A DNA stretch of 64,000 nucleotides. It comes from Streptomyces sp. NBC_01210. Lineage in GTDB: Bacteria > Actinomycetota > Actinomycetes > Streptomycetales > Streptomycetaceae. A program made the position numbers and the translations under genes. The notes under the pieces were generated by a model, which was not told the DNA's origin, did not search any database, and saw only the letters and a list, made by a program, of their open reading frames with translations. This document shows, piece by piece, positions 41,332 through 50,208 of the stretch; positions within the stretch are counted from its first letter, which is position 1, and each line of letters opens with the position of its first letter. The DNA lies in the NCBI RefSeq assembly GCF_036010325.1, contig NZ_CP108549.1, forward strand, positions 7,440,001-7,504,000, given 5' to 3'.

Positions 41332-41640
41332 TCAGCCGCGGTCGATGACGAGATCCACGACCGGGCGGTACGCATACTCCTCCGCGCTGCCAAGTGCCGC
41401 GTGGGTGGCGATACGGAAGACCAAGGCGCGAAGGAGCAGTTGACGCCAGTCGGGCAGATGCGCTCACCGGTCGAGCAGCGCGGCCTCGGCCTCGTACCAG
41501 CACAACGCGTCGACGGCGACGACCGCCGAGGCCCAGCCTGCGGGCCGCCAGTAGGGCGGCCAGTCGATGATGGCGGGCGGCAGGCCGGGTTCGAAGAGCA
41601 CAACAGAAGGCGGGGCCGCGGAGGCGGGGGACTGGCTCAT
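41332..41640 (-). pseudogene. TIGR02569-like phosphotransferase remnant with in-frame TGA
   Basis: The minus strand encodes the C-terminal part of an aminoglycoside-phosphotransferase-like protein: VVLFEPGLPPAIIDWPPYWR, PAGWASAVVAVDALCWYEAE, then a TGA at 41464-41466 and, in the same frame, AHLPDWRQLLLRALVFRIAT and EEYAYRPVVDLVIDRG to the natural stop at 41332. The N-terminal two thirds with the ATP site are missing. The continued frame after the TGA shows that a single nonsense mutation (besides the 5' deletion) interrupts it. TIGR02569 is recalled from memory. Confidence 0.7.
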
Positions 41641-41672
41641 GGACGGGGAGCGTAGGCGGCTACCCTGCACAG

Positions 41673-42134
41673 ATGTCGAACACTCTCTTCGTGCCCGATG
41701 AATTCGTGGTGCCGCGCGAACTCGACTGCGGGCCATTCCGTCTCGAACCGCTGGGGCCCGAGCACAACGAGGCCGACCTCGCCGCGTGGACGTCGAGCAT
41801 CGAGCACATCCGCAAGACTCCTGGTTTCACCCGGAGTTGGCCACCGGCCGAGGGGATGACGGCGGAGGAGAATCTGGCTGATCTGGTCGGGCACGCCGGG
41901 GACTTCGAGCAGCGGCGGGGCTTCACGTACACCGTCCTCGAGACCGGGACCGGGACCGTGACCGATGTCGCAGTCGGCTGCGTCTACATCTACCCGGACC
42001 GGGACGACCCGGCCGTCACCACAGTGCGTTCGTGGGTACGGGCCGACCGTGGGAGTCTCGACCAGCCGCTGTACGAGGCCGTCAGCGCCTGGCTCACCGC
42101 CGACTGGCCGTTCGCCGAGATCCGCTACCGCTGA
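41673..42134 (+). CDS. GNAT-like acetyltransferase
   Basis: A 153-residue protein with RLEPLGPEHNEADLAAWTSS near the N-terminus and VAVGCVYIYPDRDDPAVTTV then RSWVRADRGSLDQPLYEAVS, suggestive of the GNAT fold; the acetyl-CoA loop is not canonical. Substrate unknown. TACCCT ends 6 nt before the ATG, with no ribosome site, so it is probably leaderless. It is divergent from the phosphotransferase remnant, whose loss may leave the promoter region unchanged. Confidence 0.6.
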   Translation: MSNTLFVPDEFVVPRELDCGPFRLEPLGPEHNEADLAAWTSSIEHIRKTPGFTRSWPPAEGMTAEENLADLVGHAGDFEQRRGFTYTVLETGTGTVTDVAVGCVYIYPDRDDPAVTTVRSWVRADRGSLDQPLYEAVSAWLTADWPFAEIRYR

Positions 42135-42153
42135 GGTTCAGTGCCGAGGTTCG

Positions 42154-42720
42154 TCAGTACGGGTGCCGGTCGGGCTTTGAGCTCCACGCCTCGTAGGCCT
42201 TCGCGCCCAACTCGGGATGGATCTGCTCGATCTGGATCCTGCGCTCGTCGAGGGGCTTCATGAAGTCCTCGTACTGGAAGGCGTCGTCGAATCCGATCTC
42301 ACGCGTGGCCTTCAAATCGCAGCTGAAATAGACGTTGTCGATCCGCGACCAGTAGATGGCGCTCATGCACATCGGGCACGGGGCGCCGCTGATGTAGATC
42401 GAGCACCCTTTGAGCATCCGGGCCCTCTCCGATACCGAATCGGGGGATCCTTCCGGGCGCGGCACGTATTCCAGCGTGCTCTCGTTCTGGTGCTCCTGCG
42501 ATATGGAGGGCGCCTCGGGATTGAGCCGCTGAACCGCCTTGCGAATGGTCTCCACTTCGGCGTGCGCGGTGGGGTCGCCGGTGAGGAGCACGCGATTCTG
42601 GCCGCGGGCCAGAATCTCGCCGTCACGGGTGATGACCGCGCCGAATGGGCCGCCCCATCCCTCTTCCACGGACTCGGTGGCCAGCCGTACCGCCTCGGCC
42701 AGAAACTCCTTGTGCCCCAT
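42154..42720 (-). CDS. CMP/dCMP-type nucleoside deaminase (guanine deaminase-like)
   Basis: A 188-residue zinc deaminase. The metal and proton-shuttle residues are TAHAEVETIR (His53, Glu55) and GAPCPMCMSAIYWSRI (Cys115, Cys118). The AxYW and HAE patterns resemble Bacillus-type guanine deaminase, but a polar insert of about 35 residues (around 68-103) separates the two motifs and the protein is longer than the usual 155-160. The ATG at 42720 has GGAGG 7 nt upstream. Guanine or another purine is the likely substrate. Confidence 0.83.
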   Translation of the reverse strand: MGHKEFLAEAVRLATESVEEGWGGPFGAVITRDGEILARGQNRVLLTGDPTAHAEVETIRKAVQRLNPEAPSISQEHQNESTLEYVPRPEGSPDSVSERARMLKGCSIYISGAPCPMCMSAIYWSRIDNVYFSCDLKATREIGFDDAFQYEDFMKPLDERRIQIEQIHPELGAKAYEAWSSKPDRHPY

Positions 42721-42800
42721 GTCGAACCTCCGCTTCACTACTCAGTGAGGTGCAATCCCCCATTTGTCCGATAACTCCCCTACGTAGTAGGCTACTCCGT

Positions 42801-43778
42801 ATGGGTGTTGCTGCAAGCCGTGTCCCGGGCGGCGACGGCGCGACCGTCGTGACCTCCCAGAAAGTCCGGGAGGGTCGGGTTGACGCGTATAAGCGCTGGC
42901 AGGAGAAGACCAACCACGTTGCCGAAGGCTTTGACGGCTTCGAGGGCGCGGAGGTGTATCCACCGGGCTCCGGCGAGGAGAACGAGTGGGTGGCGGTCTT
43001 CCGGTTCTCCCGTATTGACGAGCTGACCATATGGCTGGACTCCGGCGCGCGCCGCGAGCTCCTGAATGAGGCGCGCCCACTGTTCGAGGGGGCTCCGACG
43101 CAAGAGGTGCTTGCCGGCGGGGCGCCTGCCCCTCAGGAGCAGGAAACTGTCACTGCGGTCATCTCCCATTCCGTGCGGCCGGGGAAGGAGTCCGACTTTG
43201 TGCGGTGGCAGGACAAAGTCCTGAAGGTGCAGGAAAAGCATCCCGGCTTCAGGGGGACCGAGTTGTTCCAGCCGGTGGAGGGAATCCAGGACAAGTGGGT
43301 GGTCGCTTTCCGTTTTGACACCCGTGGCAACCTCGACGATTGGCTCGCCTCCGCCGACCGCGAAAAGCTACTGGAAGAGGGGCGTCAGTACTTCTCCTCG
43401 TACGACGTACGCAAGATCGGGTCGGCGTTCAGTGGCTGGTTCCGCTTCGGGGAGGGCGACGAGGAAGGGATTCCGTCCAACTGGAAACAGGCCATGTCCG
43501 TCGTCCTGGCTCTGTATCCGACCGTGATGGTCCTGAATCTGACGGTGGGAAAGGTATTCGCCGACTGGGGCATACCCGGGTATCTGGGCCTGTTCATCTC
43601 CAATGTGCTGAGCGTCTCCATCCTGACCTGGGTGCTGATGCCGCTGGTCAACCGAGCCCTCGCATTCTGGCTGCTGCCCAACGGGGCACGTTCCGTGCGT
43701 ACCAATGCGGCGGGCGCCTTGGTCGTGATGGTGTGCTGGGCGATCCTCCTCGTGGTATTCGGCCTGACCACGGGCTGA
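42801..43778 (+). CDS. tandem antibiotic-biosynthesis-monooxygenase-like protein with membrane tail
   Basis: A 325-residue protein with two ABM-type ferredoxin-like domains (TVVTSQKVREGRVDAYKRWQ to about residue 100, and TAVISHSVRPGKESDFVRWQ to about residue 205), each with the W/Q and FxGxE elements, followed by a linker and two or three membrane segments (VVLALYPTVMVLNLTVGKVF, LFISNVLSVSILTWVLMPLV, AGALVVMVCWAILLVVFGL). The family includes cofactor-free monooxygenases and haem-degrading enzymes; the membrane-bound two-domain form (COG3224-like) has unknown activity. TTGTCC, an 18-nt spacer and TAGGCT 7 nt before the ATG suggest a leaderless promoter. Confidence 0.82.
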   Translation: MGVAASRVPGGDGATVVTSQKVREGRVDAYKRWQEKTNHVAEGFDGFEGAEVYPPGSGEENEWVAVFRFSRIDELTIWLDSGARRELLNEARPLFEGAPTQEVLAGGAPAPQEQETVTAVISHSVRPGKESDFVRWQDKVLKVQEKHPGFRGTELFQPVEGIQDKWVVAFRFDTRGNLDDWLASADREKLLEEGRQYFSSYDVRKIGSAFSGWFRFGEGDEEGIPSNWKQAMSVVLALYPTVMVLNLTVGKVFADWGIPGYLGLFISNVLSVSILTWVLMPLVNRALAFWLLPNGARSVRTNAAGALVVMVCWAILLVVFGLTTG

Positions 43779-43803
43779 CGACGAGTCGACCAATGGGGTC
43801 ATC

Positions 43804-45201
43804 ATGGGCGGACAGACGCCGGCGCGGCGTATCGAGGGAGACATCGTCCGGCGAGGCGACCCCGGATACGAGAGCGCCTGGCAGGGCATCCTGTGGAACG
43901 GTGTCAAGCCCCCGCGATTCCCGGATGTGATCGTCCGCGTCGCCTCGGAACGCGATGTCCCGGAAGCCGTCGCCCTGGCCCGCTCCGAGGGTCTGCGCAT
44001 CGCCGTACGGTCGAGCGGGCACAGCTGGTGCGGCTCGCCACTGCGCGACGGGGGCATGCTCATCGACCTCTCCGCACTCAACCGGATCCATATCGACCCG
44101 GACTCCGCCACGGCGACCGTCCAGCCCGCCGCCACCGGCCGCGCACTCGCCTCCGAACTCTCCCGGCACGGCCTGGCCTTCCCCACCGGGCACTGCGGAT
44201 CCGTCGCCCTCGGCGGATATCTCCTCAGCGGCGGTCTCGGCTGGAATTCCGGCGCGCTGGGACCGGCTTGCGCGAGCCTGCGGCAGATAGACGCCGTGAC
44301 CGCCGCCGGCGAGGTCGTCCGCTGCGACACGAACGAGAACTCCGACCTGTTCTGGGCGGCGCGGGGAGCCGGCCCCGGCTTCTTCGCGATTGCCACCGGC
44401 TTCCGCCTCGCCCTGTACCCGCGCCCGGCGGCGATCGTCACGACCACGTACGCCTTTCCGCTGGCGGACGTCGTACCCGTGACCCGCTGGGTCACCGAGG
44501 CCGCCACCGAACTTCCGCCGACCGTCGAGCTGTCCTTCGCACTGGGCACCGCCGACCCGGCCATGTCGGCGGCCACACCGAGGCCCAAGGTCGTCATCGT
44601 CGATGCCACCGCCTTCGCGGACAGCCAGGAAGAGGCGATCCGCTCCCTCGGGCCGCTGCGGGTCTGCCCGCTCGCCGACCACGCCATCTTCCAGCAGGCC
44701 GACGAGCCGACCACGCTCGAGGTCCTTTACGAGACGTCAGGGACCGTGTGGCCGGCCAGCCACCGCTGTGGCGCCGACACCCTGTGGTCGGGCGCGGACT
44801 ACGAAACCCTGCTGTCGAGGCTCGCCCCTGTGGTCGCGGTGGCCCCTTCGGAGAAGTCCCTCGTACTCGCCCCCGTGTCACCGGTCTCACAGGAGAAGGC
44901 GCTTCAGCACGACATGGCCTTCTCGGTGCTCGGCGACAGCTACGTCGTTCCGTTCGCGATCTGGGACTCCGCGGCGCAGGACGACGCCAACATCAGCTGG
45001 CTGCGCGACGCCATGCGCATCGTCGAACCCCTCGGTACGGGCCACTACATCGCGGAAGCCGACCTCACGGCCGACCCCTCCCGAGCCCGCCGCTCCTTCA
45101 GCCCGTCCGACTGGGACCGCCTGAGCCGGCTGAAGGCACACTACGACCCCGAGGACGTCTTCTTCTCCTACCTCGGGCGATCGACAACCTGGGCCGCCTG
45201 A
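43804..45201 (+). CDS. FAD-linked oxidoreductase (BBE-like, bicovalent FAD)
   Basis: A 465-residue vanillyl-alcohol-oxidase-fold flavoenzyme. The PCMH domain contains VRSSGHSWCGSPLRDGGMLI, giving the FAD-linking His73, and PTGHCGSVALGGYLLSGGLG, giving the second linking Cys131, so the cofactor should be attached at two points. The C-terminal BBE motif is represented by YDPEDVFFSYLG in place of the usual YDPxxxFxxxQ. Members oxidise alcohols, sugars or tailor natural products. It lies 25 nt after the ABM gene and is probably co-transcribed. No obvious signal peptide. Confidence 0.9.
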   Translation: MGGQTPARRIEGDIVRRGDPGYESAWQGILWNGVKPPRFPDVIVRVASERDVPEAVALARSEGLRIAVRSSGHSWCGSPLRDGGMLIDLSALNRIHIDPDSATATVQPAATGRALASELSRHGLAFPTGHCGSVALGGYLLSGGLGWNSGALGPACASLRQIDAVTAAGEVVRCDTNENSDLFWAARGAGPGFFAIATGFRLALYPRPAAIVTTTYAFPLADVVPVTRWVTEAATELPPTVELSFALGTADPAMSAATPRPKVVIVDATAFADSQEEAIRSLGPLRVCPLADHAIFQQADEPTTLEVLYETSGTVWPASHRCGADTLWSGADYETLLSRLAPVVAVAPSEKSLVLAPVSPVSQEKALQHDMAFSVLGDSYVVPFAIWDSAAQDDANISWLRDAMRIVEPLGTGHYIAEADLTADPSRARRSFSPSDWDRLSRLKAHYDPEDVFFSYLGRSTTWAA

Positions 45202-45243
45202 CGGGCACAAGCGGCATTTGTATTGCGCCGCTGTGGGCGTGCC

Positions 45244-46566
45244 CTACGGGGAGGCACATGCCAGCCGGAACTCGGTCCACCGCACGCCGTCCGGGGTTAT
45301 CCGGTGGATGCATCCGCCTTGGTCGACCAGGAGACCGAGCGGGGTCCGCAGGGCGTACAACAGGCCGGGGTCCGTTCGCGTGAAGGTGCGACCGGCGTCC
45401 TTGCTCGCATAGGCCCCCTTCTCCCCGTGCAGTACGAGCTCGCCGCCGCGACCGGGCACCACCTGGCCGAGCAGAGTCCGGGGCTCCTCCTTGGGGCCCG
45501 TCGTCCACATCCGCTCCCAGGTGCGGCCGCCATCGCGCGAGCGGTGCAGGGCACGCATCGGGTTCTTCACGGGCTCGCCGCCCTCCAGCTCGCCCATCTC
45601 CGCCGCGTAGACCGCGTCCCGGCCGACCGAAACCGCAACATGGCGCCCGGGCCTCTTCGTGGGGCTGGGCAGCTTGCTGACCGACCAATGGCGGCCCGCG
45701 TCACGGGATACGGCGACCGCCACCGCGCCCGAGACCGGATCGCTGCCCGACACCCACCAGGAACCGTCCGGCTCGGCCACGCTCGCGGGCACCGGGACCG
45801 GAGTCACCCCGGTCCGTGGTTGCCGTGGGTCAGAGGCAGTTGGTGGTTGCTGCCCGATCGGTGCCTTCGCGGGCAGACCCCACAGCTGCGACGGCCCCTG
45901 CCTGAGGAACCGGCGCCGACCGTCCTGCGGCGAGAGCACCGCGATCCGGTACTGGGTGCACTCCTGGTCCTCGGGGTCGAGCGATGACACGCACTCGGTG
46001 GACAGCACAGCGCCCTTCGGTATCGTCGCCACCGTGCCGCGCGCCTTCCAGTCACCCGCCCGCCAGGACCTGCCCCCGTCCACCGTGAACCAGGTACGGC
46101 GAGGCCGCTTGTCGCTGTTCTCCCGGATCCAGGCACGGGCCGGGCCCAGGACATGGAGGTCTGCGCTTATGCCCGCGCTGCCGCGCACCACAGGCAGCGG
46201 CGATCGGCGCAGGGCCCAGGTCGAGCCGCCCCGGTCGAGCACCGCGACATACTGCCTGCAGAAGTCTTTCTCGGGCGTCGCCGCGTTCTCCACACACCGG
46301 GCGAGCAGAGCGAAGCCGCTCCCGTCGGCGGCGAAGCGCACCTGGTGAGCCCAGCCCGGAAGCCCTGGCGCGGACGGTATGCGAGGCAGCGGAACCGACC
46401 GCTCCCCGCCCGTCCCCAAGTCCACGCCCGGCCCCAACTCCCCGGCCCGCTCCCGATTCCGGCCGCGGTCCGGCGGGCCCGACGGCTCGTCCGCCGAACA
46501 GCCCGTCAGCAGCAGCGCGGTCAGTAACCCGATCACGCCCGCAGCCATCCCCGTACACCTGCGCAT
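45244..46566 (-). CDS. BNR/sialidase-fold lipoprotein of unknown function
   Basis: A 440-residue lipoprotein with signal peptide and lipobox LLLTGC (Cys23), followed by an acidic/proline spacer. The mature protein shows several Asp-box-like repeats, DGGRSWRAGDW, RDAGRHWSVSKL, RDGGRTWERMW and KDAGRTFTRT, the hallmarks of a BNR beta-propeller. No sialidase catalytic residues are evident, so it is more likely a binding or scaffold propeller. The ATG at 46566 has AGGAGAGG 5 nt upstream; the open frame extends to 46614. It converges on the flavoenzyme gene. Confidence 0.82.
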   Translation of the reverse strand: MRRCTGMAAGVIGLLTALLLTGCSADEPSGPPDRGRNRERAGELGPGVDLGTGGERSVPLPRIPSAPGLPGWAHQVRFAADGSGFALLARCVENAATPEKDFCRQYVAVLDRGGSTWALRRSPLPVVRGSAGISADLHVLGPARAWIRENSDKRPRRTWFTVDGGRSWRAGDWKARGTVATIPKGAVLSTECVSSLDPEDQECTQYRIAVLSPQDGRRRFLRQGPSQLWGLPAKAPIGQQPPTASDPRQPRTGVTPVPVPASVAEPDGSWWVSGSDPVSGAVAVAVSRDAGRHWSVSKLPSPTKRPGRHVAVSVGRDAVYAAEMGELEGGEPVKNPMRALHRSRDGGRTWERMWTTGPKEEPRTLLGQVVPGRGGELVLHGEKGAYASKDAGRTFTRTDPGLLYALRTPLGLLVDQGGCIHRITPDGVRWTEFRLACASP

Positions 46567-47104
46567 TGAGCCTCTCCTGCCCTCGGCCGACCGGTCCGCG
46601 GTGAACCGGCGCACGGGAATCCGTGCTGCCTCTGATACACCGCGAACCGGCTCCGGGTTCCGCTCCAGCCCGAACTGCGTGAACTGCCTCGGCGACTCGG
46701 CGACTCGGCCGAGCGAACCTCCGTACCGCCAGAGGGAAGAAGACCGCCAAACGACGCCTGCGGCAACACCTGCGCCTACGCTTCGCGTGCGCGTTCACCG
46801 TGACGGGGGCCATCCCCGCAGGCGCGGGGCCGACCACCCGCCGACCGAGGGCCGGACGCTTCCGTCTCGCGCCGACCGGCCGGGGCGGGGGCGCTCCGGC
46901 CTCGTCCGTACGGGACCGGGCCGGCCGTCCGTGCACGGACCACCGGAGCCTGCCACCCGCGGAGGGCGCGGTTCACTGTCCGTGATGCCCTGAATCGCGG
47001 CATTTCCGGGGTATGGGTAATTTCTTGACCAGGCCCCCTCTTGCGCGGATGCCCGTGACGGCCCTCGTGACGGCCCCCGCAAGAGCCCGAGGCAAGGAGA
47101 GAGC
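46567..47104. other. 538-bp intergenic region
   Basis: No gene is supported here. It holds the promoter regions of the divergent lipoprotein and universal stress protein genes and one orphan CRISPR-like repeat (46806-46834). Open frames across it are arginine/proline-rich without motifs. GCAAGGAGAGAGC supplies the ribosome site for the stress protein at 47105. Confidence 0.7.
46806..46834 (-). repeat. orphan type I-E CRISPR-like repeat unit
   Basis: Read on the minus strand this 29-bp segment has a 5' GTCGG, a perfect CCCCGC-GCCT-GCGGGG hairpin and a 3' ATGGCCCC. Length, hairpin and the GCGGGGATGG junction match the type I-E repeats of actinobacteria. No second copy occurs at the expected 61-bp spacing on either side and no cas genes are in the window, so it is not an array. 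Confidence 0.4.
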
Positions 47105-47986
47105 ATGTCCCGACCCGTCGTTGTGGGAGTGGACGACTCCGACGAGTGCCTGGCGGCAGTGGACTGGGCCGCGGACGAGGCCGCGGCGCGCGGCACCGGC
47201 CTCCGGCTGGTGAACGCCTCGCAGTGGCACGAGCACCAGCTCCAGGCCGTGAAGCCGTCCCGCGAGACCCGGGCCGACCAGGAGCAGAGTCTGCTGGGTG
47301 CGATGGAGGAGCGTGTCCGGGCGCGCCAGTCGGGGGTCGCCATGGCCACGGAGGAGGTCGAGGACGCCCCCGCCAGGGCGCTGCTGGCCGCAGGCTCCGA
47401 CGCGGACCTGCTCGTCCTGGGGTCGACCGGACTCGGCACCGTCGGCGGCTTCATCGTCGGCTCGGTGGGGCAGGAGGTCGTGGCGGAGGCGAAGCACCCG
47501 GTGGTGCTCGTACGGCCGGATTACGGCGACCGCGAGGCAGACGCCGGCGCCCCCGGCGGCGACGGACGCCGAAAAGTGGTCCTCGGTCTGGACGTACGCG
47601 ATGTGCAGGACGAACTTCTCGACTTCGCATTCGCCTTCGCGGCACGACACGCCGTCCCGTTGCACATCGTGCACACGTGGCACCATCCGGGCCTCCACCG
47701 CCATGCCGAGGCTGCCGGGCACGGCGGCCCCGACCCGGGGACCAAGGCGGAGCGGGAGTCGGCGCTGTCGGGCGCGGTGCGCCCCTACCGGGACAGGTTC
47801 CCGGGCGTGAAGGTGTCCGAGGAGGCCGCTCCAGGGCGGGCGGCCAGCCACCTCGTCCAGGCCGCGTCCGATGCTGGACTTGTTGTCGTCGGCCGACGCG
47901 CGGCATCGGGCGCGCACATCGGTTCGGTCACCCACGCGGTGATCCACCACGCTCGCTGTCCCGTCGCCGTCGTTCCGCACGCCTGA
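47105..47986 (+). CDS. universal stress protein, two Usp domains
   Basis: A 293-residue tandem UspA protein. Domain 1 (VVVGVDDSDECLAAVDWAAD to about residue 145) ends with the ATP-binding pattern GSTGLGTVGGFIVGSVGQEV. Domain 2 (KVVLGLDVRDVQDELLDFAF to the end) has a less canonical GRRAASGAHIGSVTHAV loop. Such proteins accumulate under hypoxia, stasis or redox stress. GGAGAGAGC precedes the ATG. Its location next to pentose-phosphate genes suggests that the module responds to stress. Confidence 0.9.
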   Translation: MSRPVVVGVDDSDECLAAVDWAADEAAARGTGLRLVNASQWHEHQLQAVKPSRETRADQEQSLLGAMEERVRARQSGVAMATEEVEDAPARALLAAGSDADLLVLGSTGLGTVGGFIVGSVGQEVVAEAKHPVVLVRPDYGDREADAGAPGGDGRRKVVLGLDVRDVQDELLDFAFAFAARHAVPLHIVHTWHHPGLHRHAEAAGHGGPDPGTKAERESALSGAVRPYRDRFPGVKVSEEAAPGRAASHLVQAASDAGLVVVGRRAASGAHIGSVTHAVIHHARCPVAVVPHA

Positions 47987-47992
47987 CGCATT

Positions 47993-48110
47993 TCACCCGT
48001 CGCGGGTGAGGCATCGCAGCGGGACCTCCCGGCATCCTCCGAGCAGGATCGCCAACGCTGCGCGGCCCACCCGGCGCCGGACTGCCGTCGCCGGGCGAGC
48101 CGGGCGACGG
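47993..48110 (+). terminator. two hairpins between usp and tkt
   Basis: TCACCC (47993-47998) / GGGTGA (48004-48009) form a small perfect stem 7 nt after the usp stop. CCGTCGCC (48085-48092) / GGCGACGG (48103-48110) form an 8-bp stem with a 10-nt loop 34 nt before tkt. The first is terminator-like; the second may be a leader structure of tkt. Confidence 0.5.
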
Positions 48111-48144
48111 ACCGACCTGAACCCACCGAGATCGGGGAACGCTC

Positions 48145-50208
48145 ATGACCGACCTGGACACGCTGTCGGTGAACACTGTCCGCGGTCTCTGCATGGACGC
48201 CGTCCAGAAGGCCCAGTCCGGCCACCCGGGCACGCCCATGGGGATCGCGCCAGTCGCCTACACCCTCTGGCAGCGGTTCCTGCGGTTGGATCCCCAGGAC
48301 CCGATCTGGCCCAACCGCGACCGCTTCGTGCTCTCCGAGGGGCACGCCTCGACGCTGCTGTGGTCCCTGCTCCATCTGACCGGCGTCCGTGCCGTCGACC
48401 CGGACTACGAGGTGCTGGGACGGCCGGCGGTGACGCTCGACGACCTGAAGTCGTTCCGTCAGCTCGGCTCCCGCTGCCCCGGTCACCCCGAGTACCGCTG
48501 GACGAGCGGTGTCGAGGCCACGACCGGGCCGCTCGGCCAGGGGGTGGCGAACTCCGTCGGGATGGCGATGGCCGGAAGGTGGCTCGCCGCGCGATACAAC
48601 CGGGAGGACTTCCCACTCTTCGACTTCGATGTGTACGCGCTCGCCGGGGACGGCTGCATGATGGAGGGCGTCGCCTCGGAGGCTGCCTCACTCGCCGGGC
48701 ATCAACGGCTGTCCAACCTGTGCTGGATCTACGACTCGAACCGGGTCACCATCGAGGGCCACACCAGCATCACCTTCACCGAGGACGTCGCCGCCCGCTT
48801 CCTCGCATACGGCTGGAACGTGACCACCGTCGCCGACGCCAACGACCTCGACGCCGTCGCCCGCGCCTTTCACACCTTCCGGGCCGAGACCGAGCGCCCC
48901 ACCCTGGTCCTGGTCCACAGCCACATCGGCTACGGCTCACCCGTCGAGGACTCACCGAAGGCCCACGGAGCACCGTTCGGACCGGACGGCGTCCGGGCGA
49001 CCAAGCGCTTCCTCGGCCTACCCGAGGACGAGCAGTTCTGGATTCCCGAGGAGGTCCGTGACTGGTTCGGCCAGGGCATCGGTGCGCGTGGTGCACAACT
49101 GCGCACCGCCTGGGAGAAACGGTTCGACGCATACCGCGCCGCCTGGCCCGAACTCGCCGACGAGCTGGAGTGCATGCAGCGCCGTGAACTCCCGGACGGA
49201 TGGGACAGCAAGCTTCCCGACTTCCCCGCCGACCCCAAGGGCCTGGCCACCAGGGACTCCTCGGCCCAGGTGCTCAACGCCCTCGCACTGAGCATTCCCT
49301 GGCTCCTCGGCGGCTCCGCCGACCTCGCGCCGTCGACCAAGACCCATCTCACCTTCGACGGCGCGGGAGACTTCCAGCCGGAGAGCCCGTCAGGGCGCAA
49401 CCTCCACCTCGGCGTCCGGGAGCACGCCGCGACGGCCGTCGCCAACGGTATGGCCCTGACCAAGCTGCGGCCGTACTGGTCGGGATTCCTCATCTTCTCC
49501 GACTACGCCAAGGGAGCCATCCGGCTGTCCGCGCTGATGGAGATCCCGGTCGTCCACATCTTCACGCACGACTCCATCGGCGTCGGGGAGGACGGACCCA
49601 CCCACCAGCCGGTCGAACAGCTCGCGGGCCTGCGCGCGATGCCGGGGCTGCTGGTGTTCCGCCCCGGTGACGCGGGCGAAGTCGTCGAGACCTGGCGGCT
49701 GGTCGCCGGCCTGCGGCACGAGCCGGCGGCACTGGTCCTCTCCCGCCAGGCGCTGCCCACGCTCGACCGAACGCGGCTGGCCGCCGCCTCGGGTGTCGCA
49801 CGCGGTGCCTATGTGCTGGCGGACCCGCCCTCCGGCGAGCCACAGGTGCTCCTGCTCGCCACCGGATCCGAAGTGTCCCTGGCGCTGGCCGCCAGGGACG
49901 AACTCGCAGCCGACGGCATCGGGGCCCGGGTGGTCAGCATGCCGTGCTGGGAGCTGTTCGACCGTCAGCCGCGGGAGTACCGCGACCAGGTCCTGCCGCC
50001 GGCGGTGACCGCGCGGGTCGGCATCGAGCAGGCATCGACGTTCGGCTGGGACCGCTACGTGGGAGACGGGGGCGCTCTCGTCGGCATGCACACCTACGGT
50101 GCCTCGGCGCCCCTGAAACAACTGCTCACGAAGTTCGGATTCACCCCGCAGCGGGTGGCCGAGGTCGCACGGGAGCTGGTGGAGTCCCGGCAGGAGGCGA
50201 GGACATGA
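48145..50208 (+). CDS. tkt: transketolase
   Basis: A 687-residue thiamine-diphosphate enzyme moving two-carbon units between pentose and other sugar phosphates. KAQSGHPGTPMG at the N-terminus, the TPP/Mg motif ALAGDGCMMEGVASEAASLA to IYDSNRVTIEG, LGVREHAATAVANGM in the middle domain and EQASTFGWDRYVGD in the C-terminal domain are all present. The ATG at 48145 has only a weak GGGGA upstream. Probably a secondary, stress-associated copy beside zwf and gnd. Its stop is followed by a scar resembling the end of pgi. Confidence 0.94.
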   Translation: MTDLDTLSVNTVRGLCMDAVQKAQSGHPGTPMGIAPVAYTLWQRFLRLDPQDPIWPNRDRFVLSEGHASTLLWSLLHLTGVRAVDPDYEVLGRPAVTLDDLKSFRQLGSRCPGHPEYRWTSGVEATTGPLGQGVANSVGMAMAGRWLAARYNREDFPLFDFDVYALAGDGCMMEGVASEAASLAGHQRLSNLCWIYDSNRVTIEGHTSITFTEDVAARFLAYGWNVTTVADANDLDAVARAFHTFRAETERPTLVLVHSHIGYGSPVEDSPKAHGAPFGPDGVRATKRFLGLPEDEQFWIPEEVRDWFGQGIGARGAQLRTAWEKRFDAYRAAWPELADELECMQRRELPDGWDSKLPDFPADPKGLATRDSSAQVLNALALSIPWLLGGSADLAPSTKTHLTFDGAGDFQPESPSGRNLHLGVREHAATAVANGMALTKLRPYWSGFLIFSDYAKGAIRLSALMEIPVVHIFTHDSIGVGEDGPTHQPVEQLAGLRAMPGLLVFRPGDAGEVVETWRLVAGLRHEPAALVLSRQALPTLDRTRLAAASGVARGAYVLADPPSGEPQVLLLATGSEVSLALAARDELAADGIGARVVSMPCWELFDRQPREYRDQVLPPAVTARVGIEQASTFGWDRYVGDGGALVGMHTYGASAPLKQLLTKFGFTPQRVAEVARELVESRQEART

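Noticed and set aside
46806..46834. A CRISPR array
   Set aside because: Only one repeat-like unit is present; no second unit at the expected spacing and no cas genes. Kept only as an orphan repeat observation.
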